NCBI GenBank assembly: GCA_035771175.1
Contig: CM069606.1
Coordinates: 30,337,816-30,401,815 of the forward strand
Direction: 5' to 3'
DNA from: Paratinospora sagittata
Lineage: Eukaryota; Streptophyta; Magnoliopsida; Ranunculales; Menispermaceae
Length of the DNA: 64,000 bases
Of this stretch, positions 1-12,614 are shown piece after piece (the first letter of the stretch is position 1; every line of letters begins with the position of its first letter). Below the pieces are notes generated by a model. The model did no database searches. It was given only the letters and a program-made list of their open reading frames with translations, and was not told the DNA's origin. The position numbers and the translations under genes were made by a program.

Positions 1-236
1 TGTATAAGTCTTATGAAAAAAAAGAAAAAGGAATTATATATATGAATGATATTTTGTGTATATGTGGAATTGATTAATATGAATGATGATAATATTATTC
101 ATATGTGATAAATGTTTAGTGATTCACGTGTATGTCTTAAAAGACGAAAGCTGACAGAGTATCGTATATGTCTAAGTAAGGAGTATATGGTATTCTGTGC
201 CAGTCATGATGTCACCCTACGGAGAGGGTCGTGACA
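1..236 (+). repeat. G1 5' LTR, last 236 bases
   Basis: It matches 6972-7188 of the 3' LTR and ends in the same gtcgtgaca. It has about 20 bases (around 165-190) that the 3' LTR lacks, so the two LTRs have diverged by an indel as well as by substitutions. Confidence 0.9.
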
Positions 237-240
237 AGAT

Positions 241-252
241 TGGTATCAGAGC
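241..252 (+). other. G1 primer binding site (initiator tRNA-Met)
   Basis: The sequence tggtatcagagc, four bases after the LTR end, is the standard complement of the 3' end of plant initiator tRNA-Met, which primes minus-strand cDNA synthesis. Confidence 0.9.
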
Positions 253-429
253 AAGGTTGTTGATCGAGTGTTAAGATTGTTAGTCTTAAAAGCCTTAAAA
301 AGAGAAAAACCTGATTATGCTATGTTTCTATGTATGGGTAGTTAGAATATGATGAATATCATGATCAATTGATTAATGATCTCTTGCATCTGTGATTTTC
401 AGATTGGAAAGAGATAATCAAGAAAGATC

Positions 430-1420
430 ATGGATCCAACTGATCAAGAAAGGATCAGAAGGTTGGAAGAATTATTGGCTGCCCAAAATCAACAAAATGC
501 CCAGGTAATAGAACTAGTAGCAAAATTGCAAGCTGACAAGCAGGGACCTGAAACACCAGTAGTTCAAGAGATTGGAGCTAGTAGTGTTGGTGTACCAGCA
601 ATAGTAGAGCATGTGGTTGAGGTTAATGCTCCTGCATTGGATGTGAAAGAAGACATCGATGAGAAAAAGAGACATGAGGAAGTTATGAAGGCCTTCAAAA
701 GGCGAGACCCACCTGTATTCATGGTCGGATTAGAGTTAAAAGCTGCTGAAAATTGGTTTCTGAAAATGGAGACAATTTTTGATGATATGCAAGTGCTTGA
801 GAGGGATAAGGTGAGATTGGCCAAGTTTAAATTTACTGATGATGCTATGAAATGGTGGAAGTCAATGGAAAAAACACATAATGAGATAAACACTTGGGCC
901 AAATTCAAGAAAGTATTTTATGATTCCTTCTATCCCAAGACTGAGTGTGATAAGAGGAGAAAAACTTTCATGAATCTGAAGTAGGGGAATATGACTGTGC
1001 GTCAGTACGAGCATGAGTTTAACAGACTATCTGTTTATGCGCCAGAGTTGGTACAAACTGATAAGAGTAGATTGAGGCAGCTCCGTGATGGGTTCAGAGA
1101 TTCCATTAAGCAGGGTTTGACACTATCAGGAGTGCAGACCTATGAGCTTGCTTTACGACAGGTGATGGACTTTGAGACTGTTGAGGCAGAAGCAGTCAGA
1201 CCTGTTGGTTATACAACACCATCAGAACCACCTTAGCGGCCGACATATACAGAGCATTATTTTTTGTTCACTAGAAAGAAAAAAAGGGTAAATGGTGGGA
1301 GAACTTTGGGACAGAGGTAAAGAAGGCCAGAATGGCTGATGGTGAGCCGCAGGCGACTCAGATGGCACTAGTTCTAGGAGTGCCATACATGGCTTTACCA
1401 GCAGGAAGAGGGACACAGAC
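430..1420 (+). pseudogene. gag: G1 gag (capsid) remnant
   Basis: Gag forms the virus-like particle. The frame starts at the ATG at 430 (MDPTDQERIRRLEELL), with a Gln-rich coiled-coil-like N-terminus followed by a retrotransposon gag core (AENWFLKMETIFDD and WWKSM near residues 110-145). A TAG at 982-984 replaces a Gln codon in LKQGNMTV; the same frame continues to 1236 (RQYEHEFNRLSVYAPEL). After that the frame decays. I could not find the CCHC zinc knuckle expected before the protease, so the nucleocapsid part is lost or unreadable. The rest of the polyprotein follows in the same frame. Confidence 0.85.
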
Positions 1421-1485
1421 GACTGGGAGACCTTAGAGTCAGAGTTCTTTAGTTAAGCCGCCGTGGTCTTAGCTGAAGGGATCCG

Positions 1486-4400
1486 GTGGTAGTTGGATTC
1501 CAGTGGCTGGTTCAGAGTCCCAAATTGCATCTTCTATTCCCCAAGATTTTGGCAACGCCTTCCAGTGTGACACCATCTGGTACACGAGAGCAGGCAAAGG
1601 CAGTGACAGAACTAGATCCAGAGGCGAGCAAGACATTGATAGAAAATATGATCAGTATTTGTGATACTTTAATGTATATTCTGATTAATGCTGGATCTAC
1701 CTTGTCTTTTATATCTGGTAGTGTAGTAGATAGACTACATTTGACTCCTGTTAGAGCTAGTACACCATTGATCTTGAGTACAATAGCAGGGGAGAGAATC
1801 TACCCTAACATGGTTTGTTAGAACTGCATAGTTAAGTATGAAGGACATGAAATGATTGTTAATCTTAGGATATTAGAATTTTTGGAATTTGATGCAATCC
1901 TAGGTATGGATTGGTTGGCTGCATATCATGCCCTAGTGGATTGTTTTTCCAAAAGGGTAGTATTCCAGATACCTGGACAATCATCATTTGTGTACAGAGG
2001 TACAGTTGCATCTAAACCACCTACTAAAGGTAGACTGGTTACATATGAAGAAATGGAGTCTTTGGCTAGTATTAAGCCAGAGGGAGAGAAAGATAAAAGT
2101 ATTCAGTTGTCTAAGATCCCCATTGTGTGTGAGTATCCAAACGTAATTTCTGATGATCTACCTGGATTACCACCTAAGCGGGATATAGACTTCATTATTG
2201 AACTAATACCTTACACAAGGCCTATTTCTATTCCTCCATATAGAATGGTGCCAAAAGAGTTGCAAGAACTCAAAGTGCAGCTTGATGAGTTGATGGAAAA
2301 AGGGTTTATTTCACCCAGTGTGTCACCATGGGGAGCACCCGTCTTGTTTGTGAAAAAGAAAGATGGTGGTTTATGTCTGTGTATAGATTATTGTCAATTG
2401 AACAAGGTGAGCATAAAGAATAAGTATCCTCTACCACCTATTAATGATTTGTTTGATCAGCTGAATGGGGCCAAGTTCTTTTCCAAGATTGATATTCGAT
2501 CTGGGTACCATCAGTTTAGGGTTCGTGAAGAGGATATACCGAAAATCGCATTCAGAACTATATATGGGCATTATGAATTCCTTGTGATGCCATTTGGTTT
2601 GACCAATGCACCTGCCATGTTTATGGACTTGATGCAAAGGATATTAAAACCATATCTGGATCAGTTTATTGTAGTCTCTATTAACGACACCCTGATTTAT
2701 TCCAAGACTCGAGAGGAGCATGAGCAGCACCTCATGATTACACTACAGACACTGAGAGAGCATAGATTGTATGCCAAGCTCAGTAAGTGTGATTTTGGAT
2801 AAGTGAAGTGAAATTTTTGGGTCATGTGGTGAGTACAGATGGGATATCTGTTAATTCTGCCAAGGTAGAGGATATTATTAATTGGCCAAGACCGACCACA
2901 ATGACAAAAATTCAAAGTTTTCTAGGTTTAGCAGGTTATTACAGAAAGTTTGTGGAAGGCTTTTCCTAATTGGCTGTACCACTTACTAAGTTGACTCAGA
3001 AACATGTGCCATTTGTGTGGATTGTAGCTTGCGAAGAGGCATTCACAGAGCTAAAAAGAAAATTGACTACTGCACCAATGCTAGTACTTCCAGAGCCCGG
3101 GAAAGAGTTGGTGATCTATACAGATGCATCACATTCCGGATTGGGTTGTGTATTGATGCAAGAGGGTAGAGTTGTGGCTTATGCATCTAGACAGTTGAAG
3201 GTGCATGAGAAGAATTACCCTGTGCATGATTTAGAACTGGCTGCAGTTGTCTTTGCATTGAAATTGTGGAGGCACTATCTCTACGGTGAGAGATTTACAT
3301 TGTTTTCTGATCATAAGAGCCTAAAATATTTGTTTGATCAGAAAGAGTTGAATATGAGGCAAAGAAGATGGCTAGAATTCCTGAAGGATTATGACTTCAT
3401 GTTGGAGTATCATTTTGGGAAAGCCAATGTCGTTGCTAATGCACTGAGTAGGAAACATATAGAAACTGGCGTGGTGGCCTGTCAGATGGCCTACGAGTGG
3501 CGATTACTGGAGAGAGTTACTGTGATGAGTGTACTCTCTTTTGCCCCGCATGTCGATATTTGTGCTCAGATGCATATACAACTGACTGATATTCATATTC
3601 AGAAGATTAAGGATTTGCAGCAGCAAGATCCTGATTATGATATGTATAACGCATGGGTTGATTGGCAACGAGATTCAGATGGTGTGATATGATTTCAGGG
3701 GAGATTATGGGTTCCTGTTCACAGTGATTTGACAGTTGAATTACTCCAGACAACACATAGATCTCAGTATACTATCCACCCAGGATCAACCAAAATGTAT
3801 CATGACATGAAAATAATAGTTTGGTGGCATGGGATGAAGAAGGATATTGCTGAGTATGTTTAGAAATGTGGGGTGTGTCAGTTGGCTAAGGCTGAACATC
3901 AGAGACCTGAAGGACAAATGCAACCATTATCTATTCCAAAATGGAAATGAGAGCATATTACTATGGATTTTATCACAGGATTGCCTAGATCTCAGGATGG
4001 ATACCACACCATCTGGGTTATTGTTGATAGGTTGACTAAATCTGCACATTTTCTTTCGATTAACCTCAGAGACTCTGTTGATAGATTGGGAGGATTGTAT
4101 AAACGTGAGATTATGTGGAGTTCTCGTATCTATTTTATCGGATAGAGATCCGAGATTTACATCGAGCTTTTAGCTGCGATGCAGACTCGATTTGGGACTC
4201 ATCTCCGTCTCAGTACAACATTCCATCCTTAGACAAATGGCCAGACTGAGAGGGTGATACAGATGCTGGACGATATGCTCAGATCTTGTGTATTAGAGTT
4301 TGGTGGGAAATGGGGAGAATATCTTCATCTGTGTGAGTTTGCATATAATAAGAGCTATCAGGCTAGTATTGGCATGGTGCCCTTTGAGGCTTTGTATGGC

Positions 4401-5007
4401 CGACCTTGTAGATCTTCGGCTTGTTCGTTTGAGGTTGGAGAGTCACAGTTATTAGGGCCAACAATTATTTTGGATCACACAAAATAGATTAGGCAAAGAT
4501 TAAAGACAGCCCAGGATCGTCAAAAGAATTATTTTGACAAGAGGCATAGACCTATAGAATTTTCAGTGGGAGATCAAGTTCTGTTGAAAGTTTCTCCAAT
4601 GAAAGGTCAGATGAGATTCGGGGTTAAAAGAAAGCTTGCTCCGTGATTTGTGGGACCATTTGAGAACCTTGAGAAGATAAGTCCATTAGCTTACTGACTT
4701 GCTCTACCATCACAGTTGGCTGGTGTCCATAATGTATTTCACGTTTCTATATTGAGGAAATACCATACAGACCCGACTCAGTATCCAAAACTGTCTCATG
4801 TTTTGGATATAGCTTAGTTAAAAGTTGGGGAGGACACTACATATCCTGAAGAGCCAATTCAGATTATAGCCAGACGAGTTCAGAAACTCAGGAACAAGGA
4901 TATTCCGCCGGTTAGAATCAAATGGAAATTTCATGATAATGAAGAGCAAACTTGGGAGCGAGAAGATCAGATGCGGGAGCGGTTTCCTGATTTGTTCACC
5001 ACTTGAG
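1486..5007 (+). pseudogene. pol: G1 pol remnant: protease, RT, RNase H, integrase with chromodomain-like tail
   Basis: Domains in order: aspartic protease (about 1660-1930), RT (about 2200-2830), RNase H (about 2970-3460), integrase (about 3690-4650), and a chromodomain-like end (4850-5004). Protease reads INAGST where family members read DSGST, so the catalytic Asp is Asn. RT keeps [15 protein letters not shown] and FGLTNAP, but its YIDD box reads SIND. A 1-base loss near 2800 shifts the frame; two further shifts near 4115 and 4160 cancel each other in the integrase core. Stops at 3690 (Arg), 3861 (Gln), 3948 (Trp), 4230 (Gln) and 4644 (Arg) are single transitions from expected codons. It is dead, but fairly complete. 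Confidence 0.92.
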
Positions 5008-5045
5008 GTATGTTCCTTGATTTAAATTTTGAGGATGGAATCCTT

Positions 5046-5059
5046 TAAGTTGGGGAGAT
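5046..5059 (+). other. G1 polypurine tract
   Basis: A purine-rich stretch (agttggggagat) directly before the 3' LTR, where plus-strand DNA synthesis starts. Confidence 0.8.
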
Positions 5060-7188
5060 TGTAACGCCCCGTATGTACGAGTCAAACTTGTACGTTGACT
5101 TATACTTATTGTCAGGCATATGTGTACGCATATACGTATGTACATGACCTTTAGATAATGTTTATGTATGTATTTTAGGGCTATTGGTACCCTAGGAGGC
5201 TAGTCCTATCATAAAATTCCCAACACTAGAAAAAATTTTAGATTTGGGTACAAGAAGTGTGCTCCCGGTGGGCCTAAAATTTTTTTAAAATGAAATTGAA
5301 GAGGTGGTTTGTGCATGGTTTGGAACAGGTGTCTTGATGAATTCAAACCACTTCAAGGATGATTCCAACATGTTATTGTGTTGTTGGCAAGAGGAAATTG
5401 CCACGTTTTAGCATTGATGGCTCGCTGGCAAGAGTAAATTAAGTTGCTGGCAAGATTAACATAAGCTGCTAGAATTTCCAAATGAAGTTGCTAGACTTGA
5501 GGAGAAATTCACATGAGCAAGTGAAAAACAAGAGAACGTTGGGGAAGAATAGGAGTTTGAACAAAGAGCTCCAAAAGCCAAGAATTGAATCTGAGAATGA
5601 GATTTTGGTGCTGATTCTGGACTGGAATTGAGTGGATTGGAGGCTCAAATCTTGGGTAAGTATTTGATGTTCATTTCACTGATTTTGAGTAAGTGAATTG
5701 TGATGTTTTATGGTGTTTAATGGCTGAGACCGTGGAAGAATGGTTGCTGGATAATTGGTGAGTGTTTTGATATTTAAAACACTGATTTTCAGTGACTAAA
5801 TTGATGATGAAATTGTGGGTTTTCCATGGCTGATTTGCATGTTCCAAACTTGATTGGGTAAGGGTTTTGGACCCATTTTCAATGATTAATTTGAGATGTT
5901 TTATGGTGTTTAATTGATGGAAATTATTCTTGGTTATGTTGTGATTATGAATTTTAGAGAATTGAAGTACAAAATTGTGAGAATATGGGTTTGATGATAA
6001 GTACAAGATGAGTACTTATGCTAGAAATTGAGTGTGCTCGGATTAAATTTATCCTGATGCATTGTGATTAACTTAGTGATTTAATTGATGATCAATTGAC
6101 TGGCTTATGTGCTGGAATTCGTGGTTATAGTTGTATTGTTCAAATTTCAGAGAATTGAATATTAAGATGAGGAGAATGGACAACAAACAGTGAAATGCTG
6201 TTTTGTTGCTGAAATTGGCTAAGTGTTGTGTGTGCTGTGGACTTAGTGAAAATCCTGTAATTGTGAGTATTTCTATCTTGGTTTTATTTATGGCATTGTA
6301 AAATATATAAACTCTATTTAATAAATGTAAGTATGTTATGAAATATTGCATTTCAGTTTGAATGCACAAAAAAAATATGTGTTTTAAGCATTGGTAAGAC
6401 CAAGGAAGATGAGGTTGTGTTCTCCTTATGAATGTATAATAAGGATACAGACTCGCTCATTACCTGATAAATTGGATCTGGTTAGAAAGGGTAAGTTCTC
6501 TTTTTATATACGTATGAAAATGATACAGACTTGGTCTGTATACCAGGATCGTGTGCACGTGTCTTATGAAAATATGCATGGTTTAAATTGTACAAACGAC
6601 ATGAAGTATCTTGAGCATGTATTATTATTTGATATTGGCTTGCATAAAGTTTATAAAGTTATTTCAATATGCCATGTTTTTATATTGATGCGTATATAAT
6701 GCCATAGATAGATTACTTACTGAGCTTGCTGTAGCTCAGCCCACTCTTTTTTTATTACAGGTGTAGATCACAACGACAAGGGCAAGGCTCCAGAGAGTTG
6801 ATTGAGCCTGTATTTGTCAATGTGTGTATTTTGTGTGTTTATGGAGATGGGTATATACTTTATTTTTGGTATAAATGTATGTATATAACACCAAACAATA
6901 TTAGTAAGATGTATAAATGATAGTATAGATGAGAATAATATATGTTGATGTATATTTTGGGGAGACTTAGTTGTATAAGCCTTATGCCAAAAAAAAAAAG
7001 AGAATTATATATATATGAATGATATTTTGTGTATATGTGGAATGGATTAATATGAATGATGATAATATGATTCATATGTGATAAACTTTTAGTGATTTAC
7101 GTGTATGTCTTGAAGGATGAAGGCTAACAGTGTATCGTAATGTATTTTGTGCCGGTCATGATGTCATCCAACGGAGGGGGTCGTGACA
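5060..7188 (+). repeat. G1 3' LTR (2.13 kb)
   Basis: It starts tgtaacgccccg after the polypurine tract and ends gtcgtgaca, the same end as the window-start LTR. Near its 3' part (6720-6739) lies ctgagct-N6-agctcag, a 7-bp hairpin just before a T-rich run and a cag, in the zone where R ends in related LTRs. Small ORFs on both strands here do not resemble proteins. Confidence 0.92.
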
Positions 7189-8733
7189 CAAGGCGTGGTG
7201 CCTCATATTTCATCACTTTTATTAATGATTTTTCTAGATTTGGTCAGATTTATTTAATCTCACACTAGTCTGAAGCATTGGATTGTTTCAAACTATATGT
7301 ATCGCTAGTTGAGAATTAAGTTGATAAACATATCAAGACTTTGAGAACGGATTGAGGTCGTGAATACCTCTCAGATCAATTTAAAGAGTTTTGTGAAGAA
7401 AAAGGGATAGCTAGATAGTTAACTATTCCAAACACTCCACAACAAAATGGTGTTGCAGAGCGAAGGAATATAACTCTTTTAGGCATGGTTAGATCAATGA
7501 TGGCAGAGGCAAATCTTCCCATCTCCTATTGGGGAGATGCTTTGTTGACTGCTGTGTATATTTTAAACCGTATTCCATCCAATCACCATATGAACTCTAG
7601 ATAGGCCAAAAACCTGATCTAAGCAATTTGCGATCCTGGGGATCATCTGCTTATGTTCATTCTTCTACCTGTCATTATGGAAAATTTGGCCCACGTGGTA
7701 GAAAATCAATATTTATTAGATATTCAACACACTCCAAGGGGTATGTGTTCATTGGTGAAAATGATGATAATGGTTTCACTGAATTTGAATCTTGAGATGC
7801 AACTTTCATAGAGAATGATTCCTAGCAAAAATGAAGCTACACATGATTTAGCTCTATATGAAGTAGATCAAGACGATCGAAATGTTATATCGCCATTAGA
7901 GGCAGATAGTAACATGTCTTCTAATCATCCTACTGATGAGCTTTATTCGAGTGGGAGTGATAAACCACCCACAACTTCACATGTGGATCAATTGCGAAGA
8001 AGCACACGTAAAAGTGTTCCTCGTCATCGTTTTGAAATCGAGGGAAAAACTTTTATGATTGCTCTACAAGATGAAAGTGAGCCAAGACCTGTTCAAGAAA
8101 CTCATCATCTGATGCTAGAGGTAAGTGGTTTACAACCATGAAAGAAGAAATGGAGTCAATGAGAATAAATCATGTTTGAGACTTGGTTGATCTTCCACCT
8201 AGGCGTAAAACAATAGGGAACAAATGGGTTCTCAAGATTAAACACAAGGCAGATGGATCAATTGAAAAATACAAGGAATGATTAGTTACTAAGGGATATA
8301 CCCAATAAAAGGGAATAGATTATGAAGAAATATTTTTTTCCAGTTGTGAGATTTGTATCTATCTGACTGCTTTTAGCCATCGTTACTTATCTGGATTTAG
8401 AGTTACATCAAATGGACGTAAAGACAACGTTTTTGAACAGTGAACTAGATGAAGATATTTATATGCAACAACCAATGAGTTTTGTTGCTAAAGACCAAGA
8501 ATGCAAAGTTTGCAAGCTCAAACGATCTATTTATGGTCTTAAATAGTCATCCAGGCAGTGGTATTTGAGATTCCATTAGGCAATTACATCCAATGGATTC
8601 AGAATGACTGATGAAGACCACTATGGTTATACTAAGTGTTCTGACCAATAATTTGTCTTCTTATCCTTATATGTAAATGATATACTTTTAGCTGCAATGA
8701 TGTAACATTTATACTTACTATTAAGGATTGGCT
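7189..8733 (+). pseudogene. pol: CopA: Ty1/Copia integrase and RT remnant, 5' segment
   Basis: Integrase reads from 7197 (GASYFITFINDFSRFG), with the second catalytic region (TLRTD, stop, GREYLSDQF) and NTPQQNGVAERRN. Near 7815-8140 is a Ser/Asp-rich linker ending RRSTRKSVPRHRFE. RT follows: [36 protein letters not shown], and YVNDILLAA for YVDD. Many stops are transitions from Gln or Arg codons. The segment ends inside the RT/RNase H junction (NDVTFILTIKDWL) where a nest inserted; the next residues resume at 38100. Its gag and 5' LTR would lie left of G1, outside the window. Confidence 0.9.
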
Positions 8734-9855
8734 TGTTGACCTAAGTGGTTTTCCACTTATAATTCTCCTAAGTGTTTTGATGCTAACAAACAATATAACC
8801 ATGGTGTTAATGGTTGAATTGAGTATGTTTCAACACCAAAGATCAAGTTTAAGGCCAATGCAAGACTCCAGCTCATTCAGGATCAAGAATGATCAAGTTA
8901 AAGTCAAGAGGAATTATTCGGCTTGCATGAAGTCAAAACCAGGTGACAAGTCAACCCAAGTTAAGAAGAAGTTAACCGAAGTCAATCAGAGATCAAAGCA
9001 AATGGAGTGTAATGAATTTTTATACTGTAATTGCTTTAGACTCTCTTAGGTTGTAGGTTTCTTCTTAGTTTGATCAACCACTTGTCTTTCGACCGGCTTT
9101 CTCACAACTTTATGTTTTTGGTTTTTTGATTTATTGCTTCATTGATTTTTTGGTTTATTATTCCTTCGATCATGATCAATTTTTTTTTCTCATGATAAAT
9201 GTTTCGAAATGATTCCATTGCATTGTTTTGACATGAGTTTTTACATACGTGTTCATTTCAAGGAATACACTTTTTCCGTAGGAACTCACTCCTTGATACC
9301 TTTTCATGAAAAATCACTTTTCCAGATTTAATTTTCGATTCGAATCATGTTCCTTGATTATTTTTAATGTTCTATAAAGTAAGGAACTCATATATGGTCA
9401 AGAATTGTATTCTTGACATGTGTATGTCTCTCAAGTACCTGAGGAATGCACTCCTTCCTGAAGGAACGCATTCCAATAGTGAAAAAACACTTAATTTTTG
9501 TCTATAGCATGAAGAATTGCACTCCAGCAGTAAGGAACACATCCAATGCAAGGGAAAAAAAGGTCCAGAACTCTCGGGTATTGAAGAACGAGTTCCAGCA
9601 ATGAGTAACGCGTTCCAATAGGCTTAACCAACTCAATGTTTTTGTCTCGGGTCTCGAGGAATGTGTTCCAACAGAGAGGAACGCGTTTCTCAAAGTGAAG
9701 AACTTTTCTTCACTCCCTCATGGAATGCTCCTTGGCAAGGAATGCACTCCACCTGGGTAGTTTCCAAATTTGCTATTTTCAAGTTAAAAATGTGAGCATT
9801 TGATCGAGGCCTTTGATTTTGTTTAAGATATGTTTAATACATCCAATCTTGGTCG
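8734..9855 (+). repeat. SIRE-like solo LTR, 5' part
   Basis: From 9290 to 9745 it holds repeated 12-13-bp near-palindromes of the form ggaacgcattcc, ggaatgcactcc and ggaacgcgtt(t/c). It ends at the CopB target copy ggtcg (9851-9855). The 90-codon frame at 8777-9049 has no recognisable domain. Confidence 0.85.
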
Positions 9856-10042
9856 TGTTGAACCAACTATCCTCATATCCCTTTCGAGAATATGTCCCTA
9901 TTATGAAAGATTTTGATGATTACAAAATTACATTCTGTTTATGATATTATTGCACATATGACATACCTAATCTTACTTGAAGGTTTTAAAGATTAAATGA
10001 TGCATGGCGAACGTATTAAAAGATCTTCTTGAAGACCATGAT
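9856..10042 (+). repeat. CopB 5' LTR, first 187 bases
   Basis: It aligns base for base with the start of the 3' LTR at 35589, and breaks at atgat (10038-10042), the target copy of the family-A insertion. Confidence 0.92.
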
Positions 10043-11146
10043 TGTAATGCCCGTACCTTAGGATGATGTTATTTTGACCCATAGAGTACCCATATATGTA
10101 TGCGTATACGTATTTGATGCTTGACATGTGTTGGTTCGAGTGTCTTTGCATGCTTTTAAGTTGTTTAATGTGTGTGTAAAGTTTTGGAATAATCGAAGAC
10201 CCGTTCGACGTCGAAACATGTCGAAAATGGTGTTTTGGATCAGTGGAGCTCGCTCCATAGAGAAAGAAATTTCTATAACCGATTACATCAATGGCTTGAT
10301 CTCCTAGATATCCGATTGAGCTGAAATTTTGTCAGCTTTTTCTTATCTGATAGATCTTCATTATGAACTGTGAAGATCTTGATCGGAGTTATTTACTGTA
10401 AGATATAAGACTCCAAACACTATTTTGCGGATTTACAGATTTTCTTGTGCAGTTTTGATCAAATGGTTAGATCTCGCAATCCCACCGTTGGATTGATATG
10501 AAATTTTACCAGAAGATTTTTAACTAAATCATAAAAGTTCTGCATGGTTAAGATATTAAATTGATGAGGTTTTGCAAGAAATTGATTATCTAAGTGCAAA
10601 TAATTGCAGCAGAAAAAAACTGTTCCTTTTATTTAAGTGGTTTTTTCTAACTTTCATGTGTGGGCCCGAAAATGCAACTAAGCCTCTATATAAGCCATTT
10701 GAACGTGAGTTTTTTCATTTTTCACTTTCAAAGAGGGCTAGAGAGCTTGGGGAGGAGATAAAGAAGGGGAGAGGAGAAAAAGGGGAGAAGTTAGGGTTTT
10801 TTGGTGATTTTTGCCCAAAAACATCCAAGGTAATCATTTCTTCCCCATTCTTTCTCATTTTTCTTCCTTCTATCACTTTCCTTCATGCATGCAAACTGAT
10901 TTTCGACCTAGGGTTTCTATGAATCCCGAAATTTTAGGGTCTTAAACCTAGGGTTTGCATGTTGGAATATTTTATGCTTGTTTTTCATGTTAAAGACCTT
11001 CCCTAACCTCAACCAACACCTAAGGGGTGTTTTCCATCCAAGTATCCCGAAATTTAAGGGAGTGGTGGAAACCCAATGTTGGACTTAGGCTTTGATTTTG
11101 TGATATGTGTATCTAGATGGTATGGGGAGCCCATAAATGGTGAAAC
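10043..11146 (+). repeat. Family-A LTR #1, left half
   Basis: It matches 39187-40171. A TATA-like tatataag lies at 10687-10694, followed by a purine-rich leader and a possible donor (ccaaggtaat, 10826-10835). The 116-codon frame at 10572-10922 spans this leader and is not protein-like. Confidence 0.85.
10687..10694 (+). promoter_or_regulatory. Likely TATA box of family-A LTR
   Basis: tatataag stands upstream of a purine-rich leader; copy #2 has tataaaag at the equivalent place (39831-39838). Position and conservation suggest the U3/R boundary lies about 30 bp downstream. Confidence 0.5.
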
Positions 11147-12400
11147 TATAATACCAAAGGATTGCAAAAAAGAAAAAAAATATTTGAATTTCGGGCTGCC
11201 CGAACGTTCAGGGACCTGCCCGGATGGTCGGGTAGCCCGCCTGAAGGTTCGGGCATCCTTCCTTTCTATGAAAGGAGGGCTTCCCCTCCCTCATTTTCAC
11301 ACCAATCCAACTCCCTCCTCTTGTTGGAAAATTTCTCCCTCTCTCTCTCTCTTTTTTGAGACTCTCTTCGCAGTGCAACGCGATTCTACCAGAGGGAAGG
11401 CGCCAATTCTCGAAGGAGTTATTATCTGAAGGTGGGGAACGAAATATAGGTTTGCGTGTCTTATGAATTTTATTAAAGTTTACATTCATTTATCATTATG
11501 TCTATTATTCATTTATATTGCATTATTGGGTATAATGTTCATACCTGTCATACTTATGCTTGTATATTTGGAGTTCGTGTATTACACTATTGTGATGCCG
11601 GATATGTGGTCAATCTGGCTCAACCAGACTCAGTCTTATCCTCAGTAACTTTAAATAGTGAATGGGAGGTAGCGTGCTGCTCTAGATGATTGGTATTTAA
11701 GTAGACCTTATGTCTCACCTCTCAAGCTGAAGACTGATCTGGTTGGTCTTATTTGAAAGCTATCAACTTGTACAAGTAATACTGAATGTCCTAATTGTGC
11801 ACGTAGTGATACCGGCCCTGATAAGGATCACCAGACGTTGCCAAATCCTGTCTAATGTCTCTAAAGACCGGACTTGTTCATGCATTGGCATCATAAATAA
11901 GCACCACCTAGGGACGTATGTAGTTTGTGATCCATAAAATAGTTAGAAGCAATGCTCACTATTATTGATATTTCTCTGGAGAGGGACGTACAATGAGAAC
12001 TCGGGTTTACATGGGGAGGGACATCTGTACGTGAATCCAGGGCGTCGTTCCTGAGGAATGACATCTGTAGGTGAACTTAGGTGACATACAATCATGGAAC
12101 CAATACGAGACAATGTCATCCATACATACATGTTGTATTGATTATGATGCTCTGATGTGTATTTATGATATTTGATTATGAAGTTTTCTTTATTAATTGT
12201 CATATTCACAAACTATTTTACCCACTGGGCGAGTAGCTCACCCCGTTGTTATCCAATTTTTCACAGGGGATTAGGGTGGACAGGGAGTAGGTTTTTTGGC
12301 CCACATTTTGTATCCCTTTGTTTATTCATTGGGGATTTTGGGAGGATGTTCCCTATACTATTTCATGTACAAAAATATATTATGAAATTAATGAAATCAG
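11147..12400 (+). repeat. B1 5' LTR, 3' end truncated
   Basis: It matches the other B LTRs (52465-53821, 58012-59250) from their first base to aatgaaatcag. The final ~115 bases and the primer site are missing; the sequence jumps to the post-primer leader at gcaaaaagtccacgg. The motif cactgggcgagtagctcacc at 12223-12242 is the family version of a conserved LTR hairpin region. Confidence 0.88.
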
Positions 12401-12563
12401 AGCAAAAAGTCCACGGCCCGCCCAAGTCCACCAAATTAGGGGAAGAAAATTTTATTAGATATATAAATCTTTAGAATTATATATATAGTTAAGATTTATA
12501 TTATATATCTAGATAACTATATAGTTTTTATATAGTTTAGATTTAAATATATATATAGTTATG

Positions 12564-12614
<51 letters not shown>

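Larger units (their letters stand above)
1..7188 (+). mobile_element. G1: Ty3/Gypsy chromovirus (Tekay-type), 5' end outside window
   Basis: A nearly complete LTR retrotransposon in the order LTR end, primer site, gag, protease, RT, RNase H, integrase, polypurine tract, LTR. The first 236 bases match the last part of the 3' LTR (from about 6972), so only the tail of the 5' LTR is inside the window. The gag-pol was one long frame, now broken by stops and a few frameshifts. The integrase C-terminus has the chromodomain-like ending of Tekay/Del elements (RRVQKLRNKDIPP, then WERE). The base after the 3' LTR falls in a Copia integrase, so G1 inserted into CopA; its right target copy would be caagg (7189-7193), and the left one lies outside. 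Confidence 0.9.

Noticed and set aside
241..252. tRNA gene fragments at tggtatcagagc sites
   Set aside because: These 12-base words lie at LTR ends and are primer sites; no tRNA clover-leaf is nearby.
5671..6369. Minus-strand frames (111 and 98 codons) in the G1 3' LTR
   Set aside because: Low-complexity His/Asn/Leu-rich translations of AT-rich LTR; no homology recognised.
9502..9693. 63-codon minus frame in the SIRE-like LTR
   Set aside because: It lies over the ggaacgc-type repeat words and has no recognisable domain.
11076..11489. Open frames (117 and 93 codons) over the LTR A/LTR B joint
   Set aside because: They run across an insertion boundary and a GC-rich LTR leader; the frames are by-products of two unrelated repeats.
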